DNA from: Nocardioides terrigena
GTDB taxonomy: Bacteria > Actinomycetota > Actinomycetes > Propionibacteriales > Nocardioidaceae
Length of the DNA: 64,000 bases
NCBI RefSeq assembly: GCF_003047265.1
Contig: NZ_PZYY01000004.1
Location: 372,001-436,000 of the forward strand
Direction: 5' to 3'
Made by a program: the position numbers and the translations under genes. The notes below the pieces were generated by a model that did not search any database, was not told the DNA's origin, and worked only from the letters and a program-made list of their open reading frames with translations. Positions 34,475-42,605 of the stretch are shown one piece after another (the stretch's first letter is position 1; each line of letters starts with the position of its first letter).

Positions 34475-35173
34475 GTGACCCCCGTCCAGCCCCCCGACAC
34501 CCCCTGGGTCTTTCCCGACCCGGAGCTGTGGGACGCCGAGGACGACCTGGTGGCGGTGGGGGCCGACCTGGAGGCCGGCACGCTGCTCCGGGCCTACTCG
34601 CACGGACTGTTCCCGATGCCGATCGGTCCGCCGCAGGACCCGATGGGCTGGTTCTCGCCCGTACGCCGCGGGGTGCTGCCCCTGGACGGGCTCAAGGTGT
34701 CGCGGTCGCTGCGACGCTCCGCCAAGGACGTCGAGATACGCGTGGACACCGCCTTCGAGGAGGTCATCGACGCGTGCGGCGACCGCCGCCGACCCGACGG
34801 CTGGATCACCCGCGACGTGCGGGCGGCGTACTGCGAGCTCCACGAGCTCGGCTGGGTGCACTCGGTCGAGGCGTGGCGCGACGGGCGTCTGGTGGGCGGG
34901 TTGTACGGCGTGGCGATCGGCGGGCTCTTCGCCGGTGAGTCGATGTTCCACCGCGAGCGCGACGCCTCCAAGGTGGCGCTGATGGGCCTCGTCTCGCTGC
35001 TCTCCGACGAGCACGCGGAGGACCGGCTGCTCGACGTGCAGTGGCAGACCCCGCACCTCGAGAGCCTCGGTGTGGTCGAGCGGTCGCGGTCGGCGTACCT
35101 CGCTGACCTGCCGGTCGCCCTCCACCTGCCGCTGCCCGCCGCCTTCGGCCCCCGCCCGTCAGCGCGGCCCTAG
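34475..35173 (+). CDS. aat: Leucyl/phenylalanyl-tRNA-protein transferase
   Basis: A 232-residue enzyme that adds Leu or Phe to proteins with N-terminal Arg or Lys, marking them for ClpS/ClpAP-type degradation. Family landmarks: FPDPE near the start, AYSHGLFPMP, MGWFSPVRRGVLPL, WVHSVEAW, VGGLYGVAIGGLFAGESMFH and a C-terminal WQTPHLESLG. GTG 34475 follows TACCGT (34462-34467) by 7 nt, giving a leaderless start. Divergent from the RTX gene. Confidence 0.95.
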   Translation: MTPVQPPDTPWVFPDPELWDAEDDLVAVGADLEAGTLLRAYSHGLFPMPIGPPQDPMGWFSPVRRGVLPLDGLKVSRSLRRSAKDVEIRVDTAFEEVIDACGDRRRPDGWITRDVRAAYCELHELGWVHSVEAWRDGRLVGGLYGVAIGGLFAGESMFHRERDASKVALMGLVSLLSDEHAEDRLLDVQWQTPHLESLGVVERSRSAYLADLPVALHLPLPAAFGPRPSARP

Positions 35174-35275
35174 CGGCAGGACGGAGAACGGGGGCCGGGA
35201 CAGGTGTCGAGGAGGGGCAATGGGGCAGGCTGGGGGACAGGCACCCGCGCCGCACCCACTCGTCAGGAGAGCCCC

Positions 35276-35734
35276 ATGAAGTCTGCACTGCTCGCCGCCT
35301 CGCTCGTCCTCGTGGGCGGCACGGCCCTCGGCTGCAGTGGCGGAGGTGGGGGCGCCGGTGCCCCGACGGACGCCAGCGAGGAGGACTACTGCGCGGGCTA
35401 CCAGAGCCTCTTCGACGACATGTCGACGATGGCCGACGCCACCGACGCGGAGATCATCGCCCAGATCAAGGACTGGGCGACGACGATGGAGGAGACCGGC
35501 ACCCCCGAGGACATGCCGGAGGACGCGCGCGCCGGCTTCGAGACGACGATGACCCTCATCAACGACCTCGACGACGACGCCCAGCAGGAGGACTTCGAGA
35601 AGATCGACGAGGACCTCAGCGAGGACGAGACCGCGCAGGTCGACGAGTTCGACACCTACACGACCGACACCTGCGGCTCTCCGATGGACAACCTGGAGGT
35701 CCCCGAGATCCCGACGGAGACCCCGAGCCAGTAG
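35276..35734 (+). CDS. Small acidic lipoprotein
   Basis: 152 residues: a signal peptide with lipobox (TALGC, Cys near residue 20), a Gly-rich linker, and a very acidic helical domain rich in Asp and Glu with two later Cys residues that could form a disulfide. AGGAG lies 6 nt before ATG 35276. I recognise no family. A strong bidirectional terminator follows. Confidence 0.75.
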   Translation: MKSALLAASLVLVGGTALGCSGGGGGAGAPTDASEEDYCAGYQSLFDDMSTMADATDAEIIAQIKDWATTMEETGTPEDMPEDARAGFETTMTLINDLDDDAQQEDFEKIDEDLSEDETAQVDEFDTYTTDTCGSPMDNLEVPEIPTETPSQ

Positions 35735-35740
35735 CACGCA

Positions 35741-35773
35741 CGACGGGCCCCGGTCGATGACCGGGGCCCGTCG
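35741..35773. terminator. 15-bp perfect hairpin between convergent genes
   Basis: The stem runs 35741-35755 against 35759-35773 with a 3-nt GAT loop and no mismatch. It sits between the lipoprotein and CsbD genes and probably terminates both. Confidence 0.85.
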
Positions 35774-35784
35774 GGTGCGGCGGG

Positions 35785-35958
35785 TCAGCCCTTGAAGACG
35801 TCCTTGACGTCCTCGCCGGTCTTCTTGACCTTGGCCTCGGCCTGGTCGGCCTTGCCCTCGGCCTTGAGCTTGTCGTCGTCCTTGACCTCGCCGACGGCCT
35901 CCTTGGCCTTGCCGAGCGCGTCCTGGGCGGCGTTCTTCGCCTTGTCTCCGAGTCCCAT
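35785..35958 (-). CDS. CsbD-family general stress protein (57 aa)
   Basis: A short, highly charged Lys/Ala/Asp/Glu-rich protein typical of the CsbD family (GLGDKAKNAAQDALGKAKE, then VKDDDKLKAEGKADQAE). ATG 35958 has an excellent ribosome site (AAGGAGGT, 4 nt gap); an upstream in-frame ATG at 35973 would include that site within the coding region. It is the last gene of the Asp23/AmaP cluster. Its molecular role is unknown. Confidence 0.88.
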   Translation of the reverse strand: MGLGDKAKNAAQDALGKAKEAVGEVKDDDKLKAEGKADQAEAKVKKTGEDVKDVFKG

Positions 35959-35987
35959 GGGGACCTCCTTCATGTGGGTGGTGTGGA

Positions 35988-36572
35988 TCAGCGGACGCGC
36001 ACCCGGGTGGTGCGCCCCCGTCTCCTGCGCTGCGGGGCGTCGAGGACGACCCGGCACTCGACCCGGTCGTCGGGGAACGCCGCAGCGACGTGCTGGCTGG
36101 TGGTGGCGACCGCCTCGGTGAGCGCCTCCACGTCGGCGGCGGGGTCGACCCGGCCGCGCAGCTCGACGAGCGTCGTGGCGCCGTAGGAGCGCACGGTGCC
36201 GGACGGGTCCACGACCGGGGCGATGGTGCCGAGGTGGGCCGCGGCCGCGGTGGCGACGGAGCGTACGTCGACCTCGAGCCGGCCGGTCTCGTCGCTCGCG
36301 GACAGCCGCGTCGTCGAGGAGGCCTCGCGACGCAGGTGCGCCAGCAGCCACCACAGGCCGAGCAGCCCCAGGAGGACGCCCGCGACGGCCAGGACCCACG
36401 GCCACCAGGCGGTGGTGACGACGTCCTCGGCAGCGCCGGTGCGGACGGTCTGGTCGTACGACGAGAGGACGAGGTTGTACTGCCAGTCCACGGCCAGCAG
36501 GCCGAGGGCCACGAGGGCCAGGCCGACCACGAGGACGAGCAGTCGGTCGAGGCCGAGGAGCGTGCGGGTCAT
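35988..36572 (-). CDS. amaP: AmaP-like alkaline-shock membrane anchor
   Basis: 194 residues: two N-terminal membrane helices (about 8-30 and 58-82), then a cytoplasmic Asp23-like domain and an Arg-rich tail (RRRRGRTTRVRVR). In Gram-positive bacteria AmaP tethers Asp23-family proteins to the membrane. ATG 36572 has GGAGGT 6 nt upstream. It is adjacent to several Asp23-type genes, which supports the call. Confidence 0.78.
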   Translation of the reverse strand: MTRTLLGLDRLLVLVVGLALVALGLLAVDWQYNLVLSSYDQTVRTGAAEDVVTTAWWPWVLAVAGVLLGLLGLWWLLAHLRREASSTTRLSASDETGRLEVDVRSVATAAAAHLGTIAPVVDPSGTVRSYGATTLVELRGRVDPAADVEALTEAVATTSQHVAAAFPDDRVECRVVLDAPQRRRRGRTTRVRVR

Positions 36573-36597
36573 CGGGACACCTCCCGGGTGCGGACGG

Positions 36598-37095
36598 TCA
36601 CGGCGGCCCGGGTGAGGCCCTGGACTGGGACTGGAGTGCGGAGTCGACCCGCTCGGCGACGGCCGTCGGGTCACCGCTGGTGACCACCTCGACGGTGATG
36701 CGCCGGCGGCTGACCCGCGTGGCGTCGGCGGAGATGACGCCGGGCGCGCGGTCGGCGACGCCGCGGGCGAGGGCCGCGACGGCGGGCGCGGACAGCCACA
36801 GGTCGCCGTCGGCGTGGGCCTGCAGGTGGGTGCGAGCGGCCGGCTTGATGGCCACCCACACCAGCACCAGGCCGAGCAGGGCGATCACGACGCCGACGGC
36901 GGCGACGCCCACGGAGGGGGTGAGGCCGTCGAGGGCGCGGACCGCGTCGAGCGACCACGGCGAGCCGCTCGCCCAGCGCTGGCTGACGACCAGCTCGCGG
37001 ACCGCCACGGCGGCGACCGCGATCAGGACGACGGCGATCAGCGCGGCGCCCAGCACCGCGGCCGGGCGGGCCTTGGGGGGCGTGGAGACACTCAC
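36598..37095 (-). CDS. DUF6286-like membrane protein of the Asp23 cluster
   Basis: 165 residues with two membrane helices (about 13-35 and 61-84) and a C-terminal domain of Asp23-like pattern (GVADRAPGVISADATRVSRRRITVEV). It resembles the small membrane proteins that accompany Asp23 in actinobacteria. GTG 37095 overlaps the upstream Asp23 stop and has GGAGG 6 nt ahead. A second membrane anchor for Asp23 proteins is a reasonable guess. Confidence 0.72.
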   Translation of the reverse strand: MSVSTPPKARPAAVLGAALIAVVLIAVAAVAVRELVVSQRWASGSPWSLDAVRALDGLTPSVGVAAVGVVIALLGLVLVWVAIKPAARTHLQAHADGDLWLSAPAVAALARGVADRAPGVISADATRVSRRRITVEVVTSGDPTAVAERVDSALQSQSRASPGPP

Positions 37096-37526
37096 TGGAC
37101 CCTCCTCTGCTGGTGGTCGACGGCGTCGGGCGTCACGGCGTGGACGGTGACGTCGACGGTGCGGATGAAGACGCCGGACTGGCGCGCGGCCTCGCGGAGC
37201 ACGCGGTCACGGACGTCGGTGGCGATGCGGGTGACCGGCGCGGGCCACACGGCGGCGACGTCGACCTCGACGCGGGCCCGGCGGCCCTCCATCGTGATGG
37301 ACGCGCGGGGCGACCCGGTGCCGATGAGCTTGCCGAGCGCGCCCTGGTGGGCGACGGTGCCGGGGGTGTCGAGGACGGCCCGCTCGACGATGTGCTGGAT
37401 CGCCTTGGTGCGGACGTCGAGGGTCCCGCGCTCGGCGGGGTCGGCCGCCACGAGCTGCGGTCCGGACGGCTCCTCGGACGGTACGACGGGTGGTGGCGGC
37501 GCCGTGGCGGGCGCGGCCTCAGCCAC
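37092..37526 (-). CDS. Asp23/Gls24-family envelope stress protein
   Basis: 144 residues. A Pro/Ala-rich N-terminus is followed by the Asp23 domain (TKAIQHIVERAVLDTPGT, then ASITMEGRRARVEVDVAAVW and VDVTVHAVTPD). These proteins assemble at the membrane during cell-envelope or alkaline stress. GTG 37526 overlaps the end of the upstream DUF2273-like gene by 8 nt, and its stop overlaps the next start, giving a tight operon. Confidence 0.83.
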   Translation of the reverse strand: MAEAAPATAPPPPVVPSEEPSGPQLVAADPAERGTLDVRTKAIQHIVERAVLDTPGTVAHQGALGKLIGTGSPRASITMEGRRARVEVDVAAVWPAPVTRIATDVRDRVLREAARQSGVFIRTVDVTVHAVTPDAVDHQQRRVQ

Positions 37527-37695
37527 GACGACCCCGGAACAGGGAGCCGAGGTCGAGCTCGCCGTCGACCTGTCCTCCGATGAGGTAGCCGCCGCCGCCC
37601 AGCACGAGGGCGAGGAGCAGTCCGAGGAGGCCGCCGGTGACGATGGCGATCGTCAGCAGCAGGCCGGCGAGCAGGCCGAGGGTGGACGTGGTCAT
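37519..37695 (-). CDS. DUF2273-like small membrane protein (58 aa)
   Basis: Reads MTTSTLGLLAGLLLT, then two hydrophobic helices with a Gly hinge (LVLGGGGYLIGGQ) and a short charged end (LFRGRRG). Small DUF2273 proteins regularly accompany Asp23 genes. ATG 37695 has AAGGAGA 6 nt upstream. It is easily missed because it is short and overlaps the next gene by 8 nt. Confidence 0.78.
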   Translation of the reverse strand: MTTSTLGLLAGLLLTIAIVTGGLLGLLLALVLGGGGYLIGGQVDGELDLGSLFRGRRG

Positions 37696-37706
37696 GGTGG
37701 TCTCCT

Positions 37707-38063
37707 TCAGAGGTGGCCGTAGCGGCGGGAGCCGGGCAACGACCGTGGGATGCGGGTGCGGATCGTGTGGACGAGCTGTCTGCCCGAGGCGGTGATGCGG
37801 CGGACGGCGCGCGAGCGCGGCGTCGTACGGATGGTGGCGACGGGGTTCGTCGCGGAGCCGCCGGCGGATCGGCGGTGGCGTGGCCCGGCGGGCGGGGGCG
37901 GCACGGCCGCTTCCAGGGCCCGCATGGCCCGGTCGAAGTCGTCGGGGTCGCCCCCGAGGTCGGGGTGGAGCTGCCGGGCGGTGGCCCGGCGGAGGGATCG
38001 TCGCGCGGCCTCCCCCCCGGCCAGGCCGCGCGACGGGTCTGTGTCGTGCGTCGGACCGGTCAC
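37707..38063 (-). CDS. Degenerate J-domain protein in the Asp23 cluster
   Basis: 118 residues. The segment RSLRRATARQLHPDLGGDPD (about 22-41) matches helix II and the HPD motif of DnaJ domains, followed by a helix III-like FDRAMRALE; helix I seems missing. The rest is basic and Pro-rich. GTG 38063 overlaps the upstream gene. HPD is the contact with Hsp70/DnaK, so it may recruit chaperone to the stress complex; this is inference. Confidence 0.62.
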   Translation of the reverse strand: MTGPTHDTDPSRGLAGGEAARRSLRRATARQLHPDLGGDPDDFDRAMRALEAAVPPPPAGPRHRRSAGGSATNPVATIRTTPRSRAVRRITASGRQLVHTIRTRIPRSLPGSRRYGHL

Positions 38064-38374
38064 GCCGAGCCCGGCGCGACGACGTCCTCCACCGTCACGT
38101 CGACCGGACCCCCGACGAGCGGGCGGACGGCCTGGCGGACGAGGTCGGAGGTCTCCTGGATCGGCGCCCCGAACTCCAGCACGACATGGACGTCGCAGCC
38201 GGGCTCGAGGAGCCGGACGCCATTGACGCGGCGGCCGGGGAGGTACGTCGCGACCTCGCCGACGACGCCCGCGTGCAGTCCGTGGACGCCGGGCACCGCG
38301 ACGACGGCCTCGGCGACGAGGTCGGCGTCGGTGCGGTCGGTGGCGTCCACGGGACCGGGTCGGTCACTCGACAC
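38060..38374 (-). CDS. Short Asp23-family protein
   Basis: 104 residues with the core Asp23 pattern: VAEAVVAVPGVHGLHAGVVG, then LEPGCDVHVVLEFGAPI and VRQAVRPLVGGPVDVTVEDV. It lacks membrane segments. The GTG start overlaps the end of the upstream Asp23 gene, and the stop overlaps the J-domain gene. It is probably a structural partner in the same assembly. Confidence 0.8.
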   Translation of the reverse strand: MSSDRPGPVDATDRTDADLVAEAVVAVPGVHGLHAGVVGEVATYLPGRRVNGVRLLEPGCDVHVVLEFGAPIQETSDLVRQAVRPLVGGPVDVTVEDVVAPGSA

Positions 38375-38834
38375 GCGAGCCGGTGCTCTCGTCGTCGATG
38401 CCGTCGCCGTCGGTGTCCATGAAGATGTCGTGGACGGTGATGTTGACCTCGGTGACCTCGAGGCCGGTCATCCGCTCGACCGAGCCGACGACGTTGCGCC
38501 GGATGGCGGCGGCCAGGTCGGCGATGGACACGCCGTACTCGGCGACGATGTCGAGGTCCACGGCGGCCTGGCGCTCGCCGACCTCGACCGCGACACCCTG
38601 GCTGAGGTTGGTGCGGGAGCCGGGGATCCGCTCGCGGACGGCGCCGACGGCGCGCGACGCACCGCCACCGAGGTCGTGGACGCCGCTGATCTCACGGGTC
38701 GCGATGCCGGCGATCTTGGAGACGACGGTGTCCGAGATGGAGGTCCGGCCCTGCTCGCTGACCAGGGCGGTGTCGTTGCCGGGGCGGCTGACGACCGCGG
38801 CGGATCGGGTCGTGGGGGTCGTGGTCTCGCTCAT
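38364..38834 (-). CDS. Asp23/Gls24-family protein, first gene of the stress operon
   Basis: 156 residues. The Asp23 domain is clear (ISDTVVSKIAGIATREISGV, VAVEVGERQAAVDLDIVAEY, RMTGLEVTEVNITVHDIF), followed by an acidic tail (MDTDGDGIDDES). It is probably the main cytoplasmic Asp23 protein. ATG 38834 is preceded by AGAGG 8 nt away. It heads a seven- to eight-gene minus-strand operon and is divergent from the ECF sigma factor; a 155-bp gap holds both promoters. Confidence 0.85.
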   Translation of the reverse strand: MSETTTPTTRSAAVVSRPGNDTALVSEQGRTSISDTVVSKIAGIATREISGVHDLGGGASRAVGAVRERIPGSRTNLSQGVAVEVGERQAAVDLDIVAEYGVSIADLAAAIRRNVVGSVERMTGLEVTEVNITVHDIFMDTDGDGIDDESTGSRVE

Positions 38835-38989
38835 CGTGTTGCCTCTCGTCTGCGTGTTGGGACAGTGGTTAGTCGTCGCGAGCGGCCGATTCCTCACGCC
38901 CCGTTCGTGTGGCCTGCGTCACGCCTTCCGCCACGTCCTAGGGTGAAGGCCGGGACACAGGTCCCTCGGGCTGTCGGAGGGGGTGGGGA

Positions 38990-39547
38990 ATGTCGGGTTT
39001 CGTGGCCGAGCCGACCGACGATGCCCTGGTCCGGGCGGCCCGACTCGGCGACGAGGACGCGTTCGCGGTGATCGTGGACCGCTACGGCCCCGGGATGTAC
39101 CGCTACGCCGTGCGGCTGGTCGGCTCGGAGAGCGATGCCGGCGAGGTGACCCAGGAGGCACTGGTGTCGGCCTGGAAGGACCTCGCCACGTTCGCCGGGC
39201 GCTCCAGCCTCAAGACGTGGCTGTTCCGGTTGGTCCACCGCCGGGCCGCCGACCTGCAACGGCACCGCAAGGCGATCCCGGTCAACGACGACCTGTTGTC
39301 GACGATGGTGCGCCCGGCGCAGGACAACCCCCTGCAGCAGGTGCTGGACGCCGAGCTGCTCGCGGCGCTGCAGGTGGCCCTCGCGGAGCTGCCGTGGCAC
39401 CAGCGGGCCGCCTGGCTGCTGCGGGAGGTCGAAGAGATGAGCTACGACGAGATCGCAGTCACCCTGGGGGTGTCCGAGGGCAGTGTCCGCGGGCACCTGC
39501 ACCGGGGCCGACGCACCCTGGCGGAGAGGATGGCACGATGGCGATAG
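38990..39547 (+). CDS. ECF-type RNA polymerase sigma factor
   Basis: 185 residues. Region 2 is seen at FAVIVDRYGPGMYRYAVRL and in the -10-binding helix (SSLKTWLFRLVHRRAADLQR); region 4 carries the helix-turn-helix (YDEIAVTLGVSEGSVRGHLH). ATG 38990 has a purine-rich site (GGAGGGGGTGGGGA). No anti-sigma factor with a zinc motif or membrane helix follows; instead the stop overlaps an Asp23-like gene by 10 nt. It probably drives the divergent envelope-stress operon; no canonical GGAAC element is clearly visible. Confidence 0.92.
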   Translation: MSGFVAEPTDDALVRAARLGDEDAFAVIVDRYGPGMYRYAVRLVGSESDAGEVTQEALVSAWKDLATFAGRSSLKTWLFRLVHRRAADLQRHRKAIPVNDDLLSTMVRPAQDNPLQQVLDAELLAALQVALAELPWHQRAAWLLREVEEMSYDEIAVTLGVSEGSVRGHLHRGRRTLAERMARWR

Positions 39548-40014
39548 AGCCCAGACCTGACCCGCTCGACCGGGCCCTGGAGGCCGCGCGGCACGACGAG
39601 CCCGCGGGCTGGATCGAGCTGTCCGGGTCGATCATGTCCCGCGTGCGGGCCACGGTCGCCCCGTCCGAGCCCATCCTGGCCTTCGGCCACGACGGGGCCA
39701 CCGAGCGCGACGACGCCGGCTCCCGCACGTGGGTATCCGCCCGGATCCTCACCACCGCGCTGCGGCGCGCCCTGCGTGAGCCGACCCTGGCCCCGGAGGC
39801 CATCGACCTGGTGATCGAGGACGAGCGGCTGCGCCGCGTCGAGGTCACCCTCGTCTGCTCCTACGGCATCGACCTGCGCGCGCAGGCCGAGGTCGCCCGC
39901 GACGAGGTGCACGCGGTGGTCCTCGGCATCCTCGGTCCGGACCCCGAGTTCACCCGCGGCAGCATCGACATCGTCGTGTCCGACGTGGTGGTCGGCGACC
40001 CCCACGTGGTCTAG
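39538..40014 (+). CDS. Asp23-like protein coupled to the ECF sigma factor
   Basis: 158 residues, soluble. The second half has the Asp23 pattern (SARILTTALRRALRE, LRRVEVTLVCSYGIDLRAQA, SIDIVVSDVVVGDP). It overlaps the sigma gene by 10 nt, the slot normally held by an anti-sigma factor, yet lacks HxxxCxxC or a membrane anchor. It could sense or titrate the sigma factor via the Asp23 assembly; that is inference. Confidence 0.72.
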   Translation: MAIEPRPDPLDRALEAARHDEPAGWIELSGSIMSRVRATVAPSEPILAFGHDGATERDDAGSRTWVSARILTTALRRALREPTLAPEAIDLVIEDERLRRVEVTLVCSYGIDLRAQAEVARDEVHAVVLGILGPDPEFTRGSIDIVVSDVVVGDPHVV

Positions 40015-40020
40015 GGGGAG

Positions 40021-40902
40021 CTACTTCAGCAGCCGGCTCATCCGGCGGTCCGCGAGCGGCTTGCCGCCGGTCTGGCAGGTCGGGCAGTACTGCAGGCTCG
40101 AGTCGGCGAAGCTCACCTCGCGCACCGTGTCCCCGCACACCGGGCACGCCTGGCCCGTCCGGCCGTGGACGGCGAGGTGGGACTTCTTCTCGCCCTTGAG
40201 CTCACTGGCGGCCAGGCCACGGGACCGCTCGACGGCCGCGCCGATGACGGTGCGGATCGCGTCGTACAGGGTCTGCACCTCGGCCTCGTCGAGCGAGCTG
40301 GCGGGCTTGTACGGCGACATGCGTGCGGCGTGCAGCAGCTCGTCGGAGTAGGCGTTGCCGATCCCGGCGATGGTGCCCTGGTGGCGCAGGACGCCCTTGA
40401 TCTGCTTGCGGCCCTCGCTCTGCAGGATCCCGGCCAGCACGTCGATGGTGAACGCGTCGTCCAGCGGATCGGGCCCGAGCCGGGCGATGCCGGGGACCTC
40501 CTGCGGGTCGCGCACGACGTAGATCGCCAGGCTCTTCTTCGTGCCGGCCTCGGTGATGTCGAGCCCCGGCGTGGTCTCGAAGTCCGGGTCGTCGATGACC
40601 ACCCGCGCGGCGAGCGGGTTCTTGCTGTTGGGGCGGGCGGGGAGCGCCGGCACGTCGTCACGCCAGCGGATCCAGCCCGCGCGGGCGAGGTGGACGATGA
40701 GGTGGGTGCCGCTCGCGGTGATGTCGAGGAACTTGCCGTGGCGGGTGACGTCCTCGACGAGGGTGCCGTGCAGCGACTGCAGCGGCGGGTCGAAGGTCTT
40801 CAGCGCGCTGAAGGCCGCCAGGTCGATGCGGGCGATCGCACGGTCGACGAGCCGGCCCCGGAGGTCCTGGGCCAGCGCTTCCACCTCGGGCAGCTCGGGC
40901 AT
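40021..40902 (-). CDS. Fpg/Nei-family DNA glycosylase
   Basis: A 293-residue base-excision repair enzyme. It begins MPELPEVE, with the catalytic Pro2 and Glu3, contains the helix-two-turn-helix region (GIGNAYSDELLH) and ends with a zinc finger (CPVCGDT, then CPTCQT). It would remove oxidised bases and nick the abasic site. ATG 40902 follows TAGACT (minus strand) by 6 nt (leaderless). Assignment to Fpg or Nei cannot be settled by eye. Confidence 0.93.
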   Translation of the reverse strand: MPELPEVEALAQDLRGRLVDRAIARIDLAAFSALKTFDPPLQSLHGTLVEDVTRHGKFLDITASGTHLIVHLARAGWIRWRDDVPALPARPNSKNPLAARVVIDDPDFETTPGLDITEAGTKKSLAIYVVRDPQEVPGIARLGPDPLDDAFTIDVLAGILQSEGRKQIKGVLRHQGTIAGIGNAYSDELLHAARMSPYKPASSLDEAEVQTLYDAIRTVIGAAVERSRGLAASELKGEKKSHLAVHGRTGQACPVCGDTVREVSFADSSLQYCPTCQTGGKPLADRRMSRLLK

Positions 40903-40955
40903 GCGCCGAGTCTAGGACGCGTGACAGCCCCTTGTGGTCGGGGTCACAATGGACC

Positions 40956-41234
40956 ATGGCCCAGCCGCGACCACTGCCCCGCACCGGGGCCGTCTACCTC
41001 GACCCCCGGGGTGAGGACCGGTCGCTGCGCGTCTCGTGGCACCCCGAGGCGGACGTGGTGGTCCTGTCGCTGTGGCGCGACAACCTCTGCGCCGGGACCT
41101 TCCGCCTGTCCGTCGACGAGGTCCCCGACCTGATCGCCATGCTCCGGACCGGTCTCACCGAGGCGTACGCCGTCGCGCGCGACCGCGCCGAGCGGGGTGG
41201 CGCGCTCCCCGAGGAGGGCAAGCAGGCCGGCTGA
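40956..41234 (+). CDS. Conserved actinobacterial small protein (92 aa)
   Basis: A soluble protein with a beta-rich core (GAVYLDPRGEDRSLRVSWHP, VVVLSLWRDNLCAGTFRLSV) and a C-terminal helix (VPDLIAMLRTGLTEAYAVA). I recognise the style of a conserved hypothetical but no function. CACAAT lies just upstream of ATG 40956 as a weak -10. Divergent from the DNA glycosylase. Confidence 0.68.
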   Translation: MAQPRPLPRTGAVYLDPRGEDRSLRVSWHPEADVVVLSLWRDNLCAGTFRLSVDEVPDLIAMLRTGLTEAYAVARDRAERGGALPEEGKQAG

Positions 41235-41324
41235 GCGTCGTACGGCTGCTCGTCCAGCTGCGACACGATCGCCGAGTCTCGCGATGTCTAAGGATCTGGC
41301 TAGAGAGCCCGATACCGTCACATC

Positions 41325-42521
41325 GTGGACCCGATCCGTAACCCCTACGCCCCCGGCGCCGGCCAGCGCCCGCCCGAGCTCGCCGGCCGCGACGAGCAGC
41401 TCGCCGCCTTCGACGTCGTCCTCGAGCGGGTGTCCCGCGGTCGCCCCGAGCGCAGCCTGGTGCTGACCGGGCTCCGGGGGGTCGGCAAGACGGTGCTGCT
41501 CAACGCGCTGCGCGGTGCCGCCGTACGCCGCCAGTGGGGGACCGGCAAGCTCGAGGCCAGGCCCGACCAGGGGCTGCGTCGTCCGCTCAGCGGGGCGCTG
41601 CACCAGGCGGTCCGCGAGCTCGGCCACCGCGATGCCGACAGCGTCGACCACGTGCTCGGCGTGATCAAGGCCTTCGCCCAGCGCGACGCGGGGCCGGCCG
41701 CCAAGATGCGGGACCAGTGGAGCCCGGGGATCGACGCCCCGGCCGTCCGCGGGCGGGCCGACTCCGGCGACATCGAGATCGACCTCGTCGAGCTCTTCAC
41801 CGACCTCGGCGGGCTCGCCGCCGACAAGGGCAAGGGCATCGCGATCTTCATCGACGAGATGCAGGACCTCGGCCCCGACGACGTGTCGGCGCTCTGCGCG
41901 GCGTGCCACGAGATCAGCCAGTCGGGGCTGCCGGTGATCGTGGTCGGCGCCGGACTGCCGCACCTCCCGGCGGTGCTGTCGGCCAGCAAGTCCTACTCCG
42001 AGCGGCTCTTCCGCTACCAGCGCATCGACCGCCTCACCCGCGAGGCGGCGGACCTCGCGCTCACCGTGCCGGCCGAGGACGAGGACGCCCTCTACGAGGC
42101 GGGTGCGCTCGAGGCGATGTACGCCGCGACGGGCGGCTACCCCTACTTCATCCAGGCCTACGGCAAGGCCGTCTGGGACCGCGCGCCCCGCTCGCCGATC
42201 ACCGCGGCCGACGTCGCGGTGGCCGCTCCCGAGGCCGACGCCGAGCTCGCGGTCGGCTTCTTCGGCAGCCGCTACGAGCGGGCCACACCGGGGGAGCGCG
42301 ACTACCTGCGGGCGATGGCCGACGTGGCCGGCACCGAGCAGGACGCGCCCGACGCCGTCCCGACCGCGGACGTCGCGGCCGCCCTGGGCAAGAAGCCCCA
42401 GTCGCTGAGCCCGGCGCGCGACTCGCTGCTCAAGAAGGGGCTGATCTACTCCGGCGAGCGCGGCCGGATCGCGTTCACGGTGCCGCACTTCGGGCGCTAC
42501 CTGCGCGAGCACGCCAACTAG
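41325..42521 (+). CDS. AAA+ ATPase with C-terminal winged-helix region (Orc1-like)
   Basis: 398 residues. Walker A is GLRGVGKT (about 49-56), Walker B IAIFIDEMQDL, and sensor-type VIVVGAGLPHLP follows. The last 100 residues look like a winged helix (TADVAAALGKKPQSLSPARDSLLKKGLIY), giving an Orc1/Cdc6-like or archaeal-type ATPase layout. Targets are unknown. GTG 41325 follows TACCGT (41313-41318) by 6 nt (leaderless). A terminator hairpin follows the stop. Confidence 0.83.
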   Translation: MDPIRNPYAPGAGQRPPELAGRDEQLAAFDVVLERVSRGRPERSLVLTGLRGVGKTVLLNALRGAAVRRQWGTGKLEARPDQGLRRPLSGALHQAVRELGHRDADSVDHVLGVIKAFAQRDAGPAAKMRDQWSPGIDAPAVRGRADSGDIEIDLVELFTDLGGLAADKGKGIAIFIDEMQDLGPDDVSALCAACHEISQSGLPVIVVGAGLPHLPAVLSASKSYSERLFRYQRIDRLTREAADLALTVPAEDEDALYEAGALEAMYAATGGYPYFIQAYGKAVWDRAPRSPITAADVAVAAPEADAELAVGFFGSRYERATPGERDYLRAMADVAGTEQDAPDAVPTADVAAALGKKPQSLSPARDSLLKKGLIYSGERGRIAFTVPHFGRYLREHAN

Positions 42522-42542
42522 GGCCTGACCACCCGGATCAGC

Positions 42543-42581
42543 GGGGAACATCGTCCGGCCCTGCGCGGGACGATCTTCCCC
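42543..42581. terminator. Hairpin terminator between convergent genes
   Basis: GGGGAACATCGTCC at 42543-42556 pairs with GGACGATCTTCCCC at 42568-42581, 13 of 14 pairs with an 11-nt loop, between the AAA+ ATPase and DUF2177 genes. Confidence 0.75.
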
Positions 42582-42605
42582 GGTGACGAGCCGACGACCA
42601 AGAGG

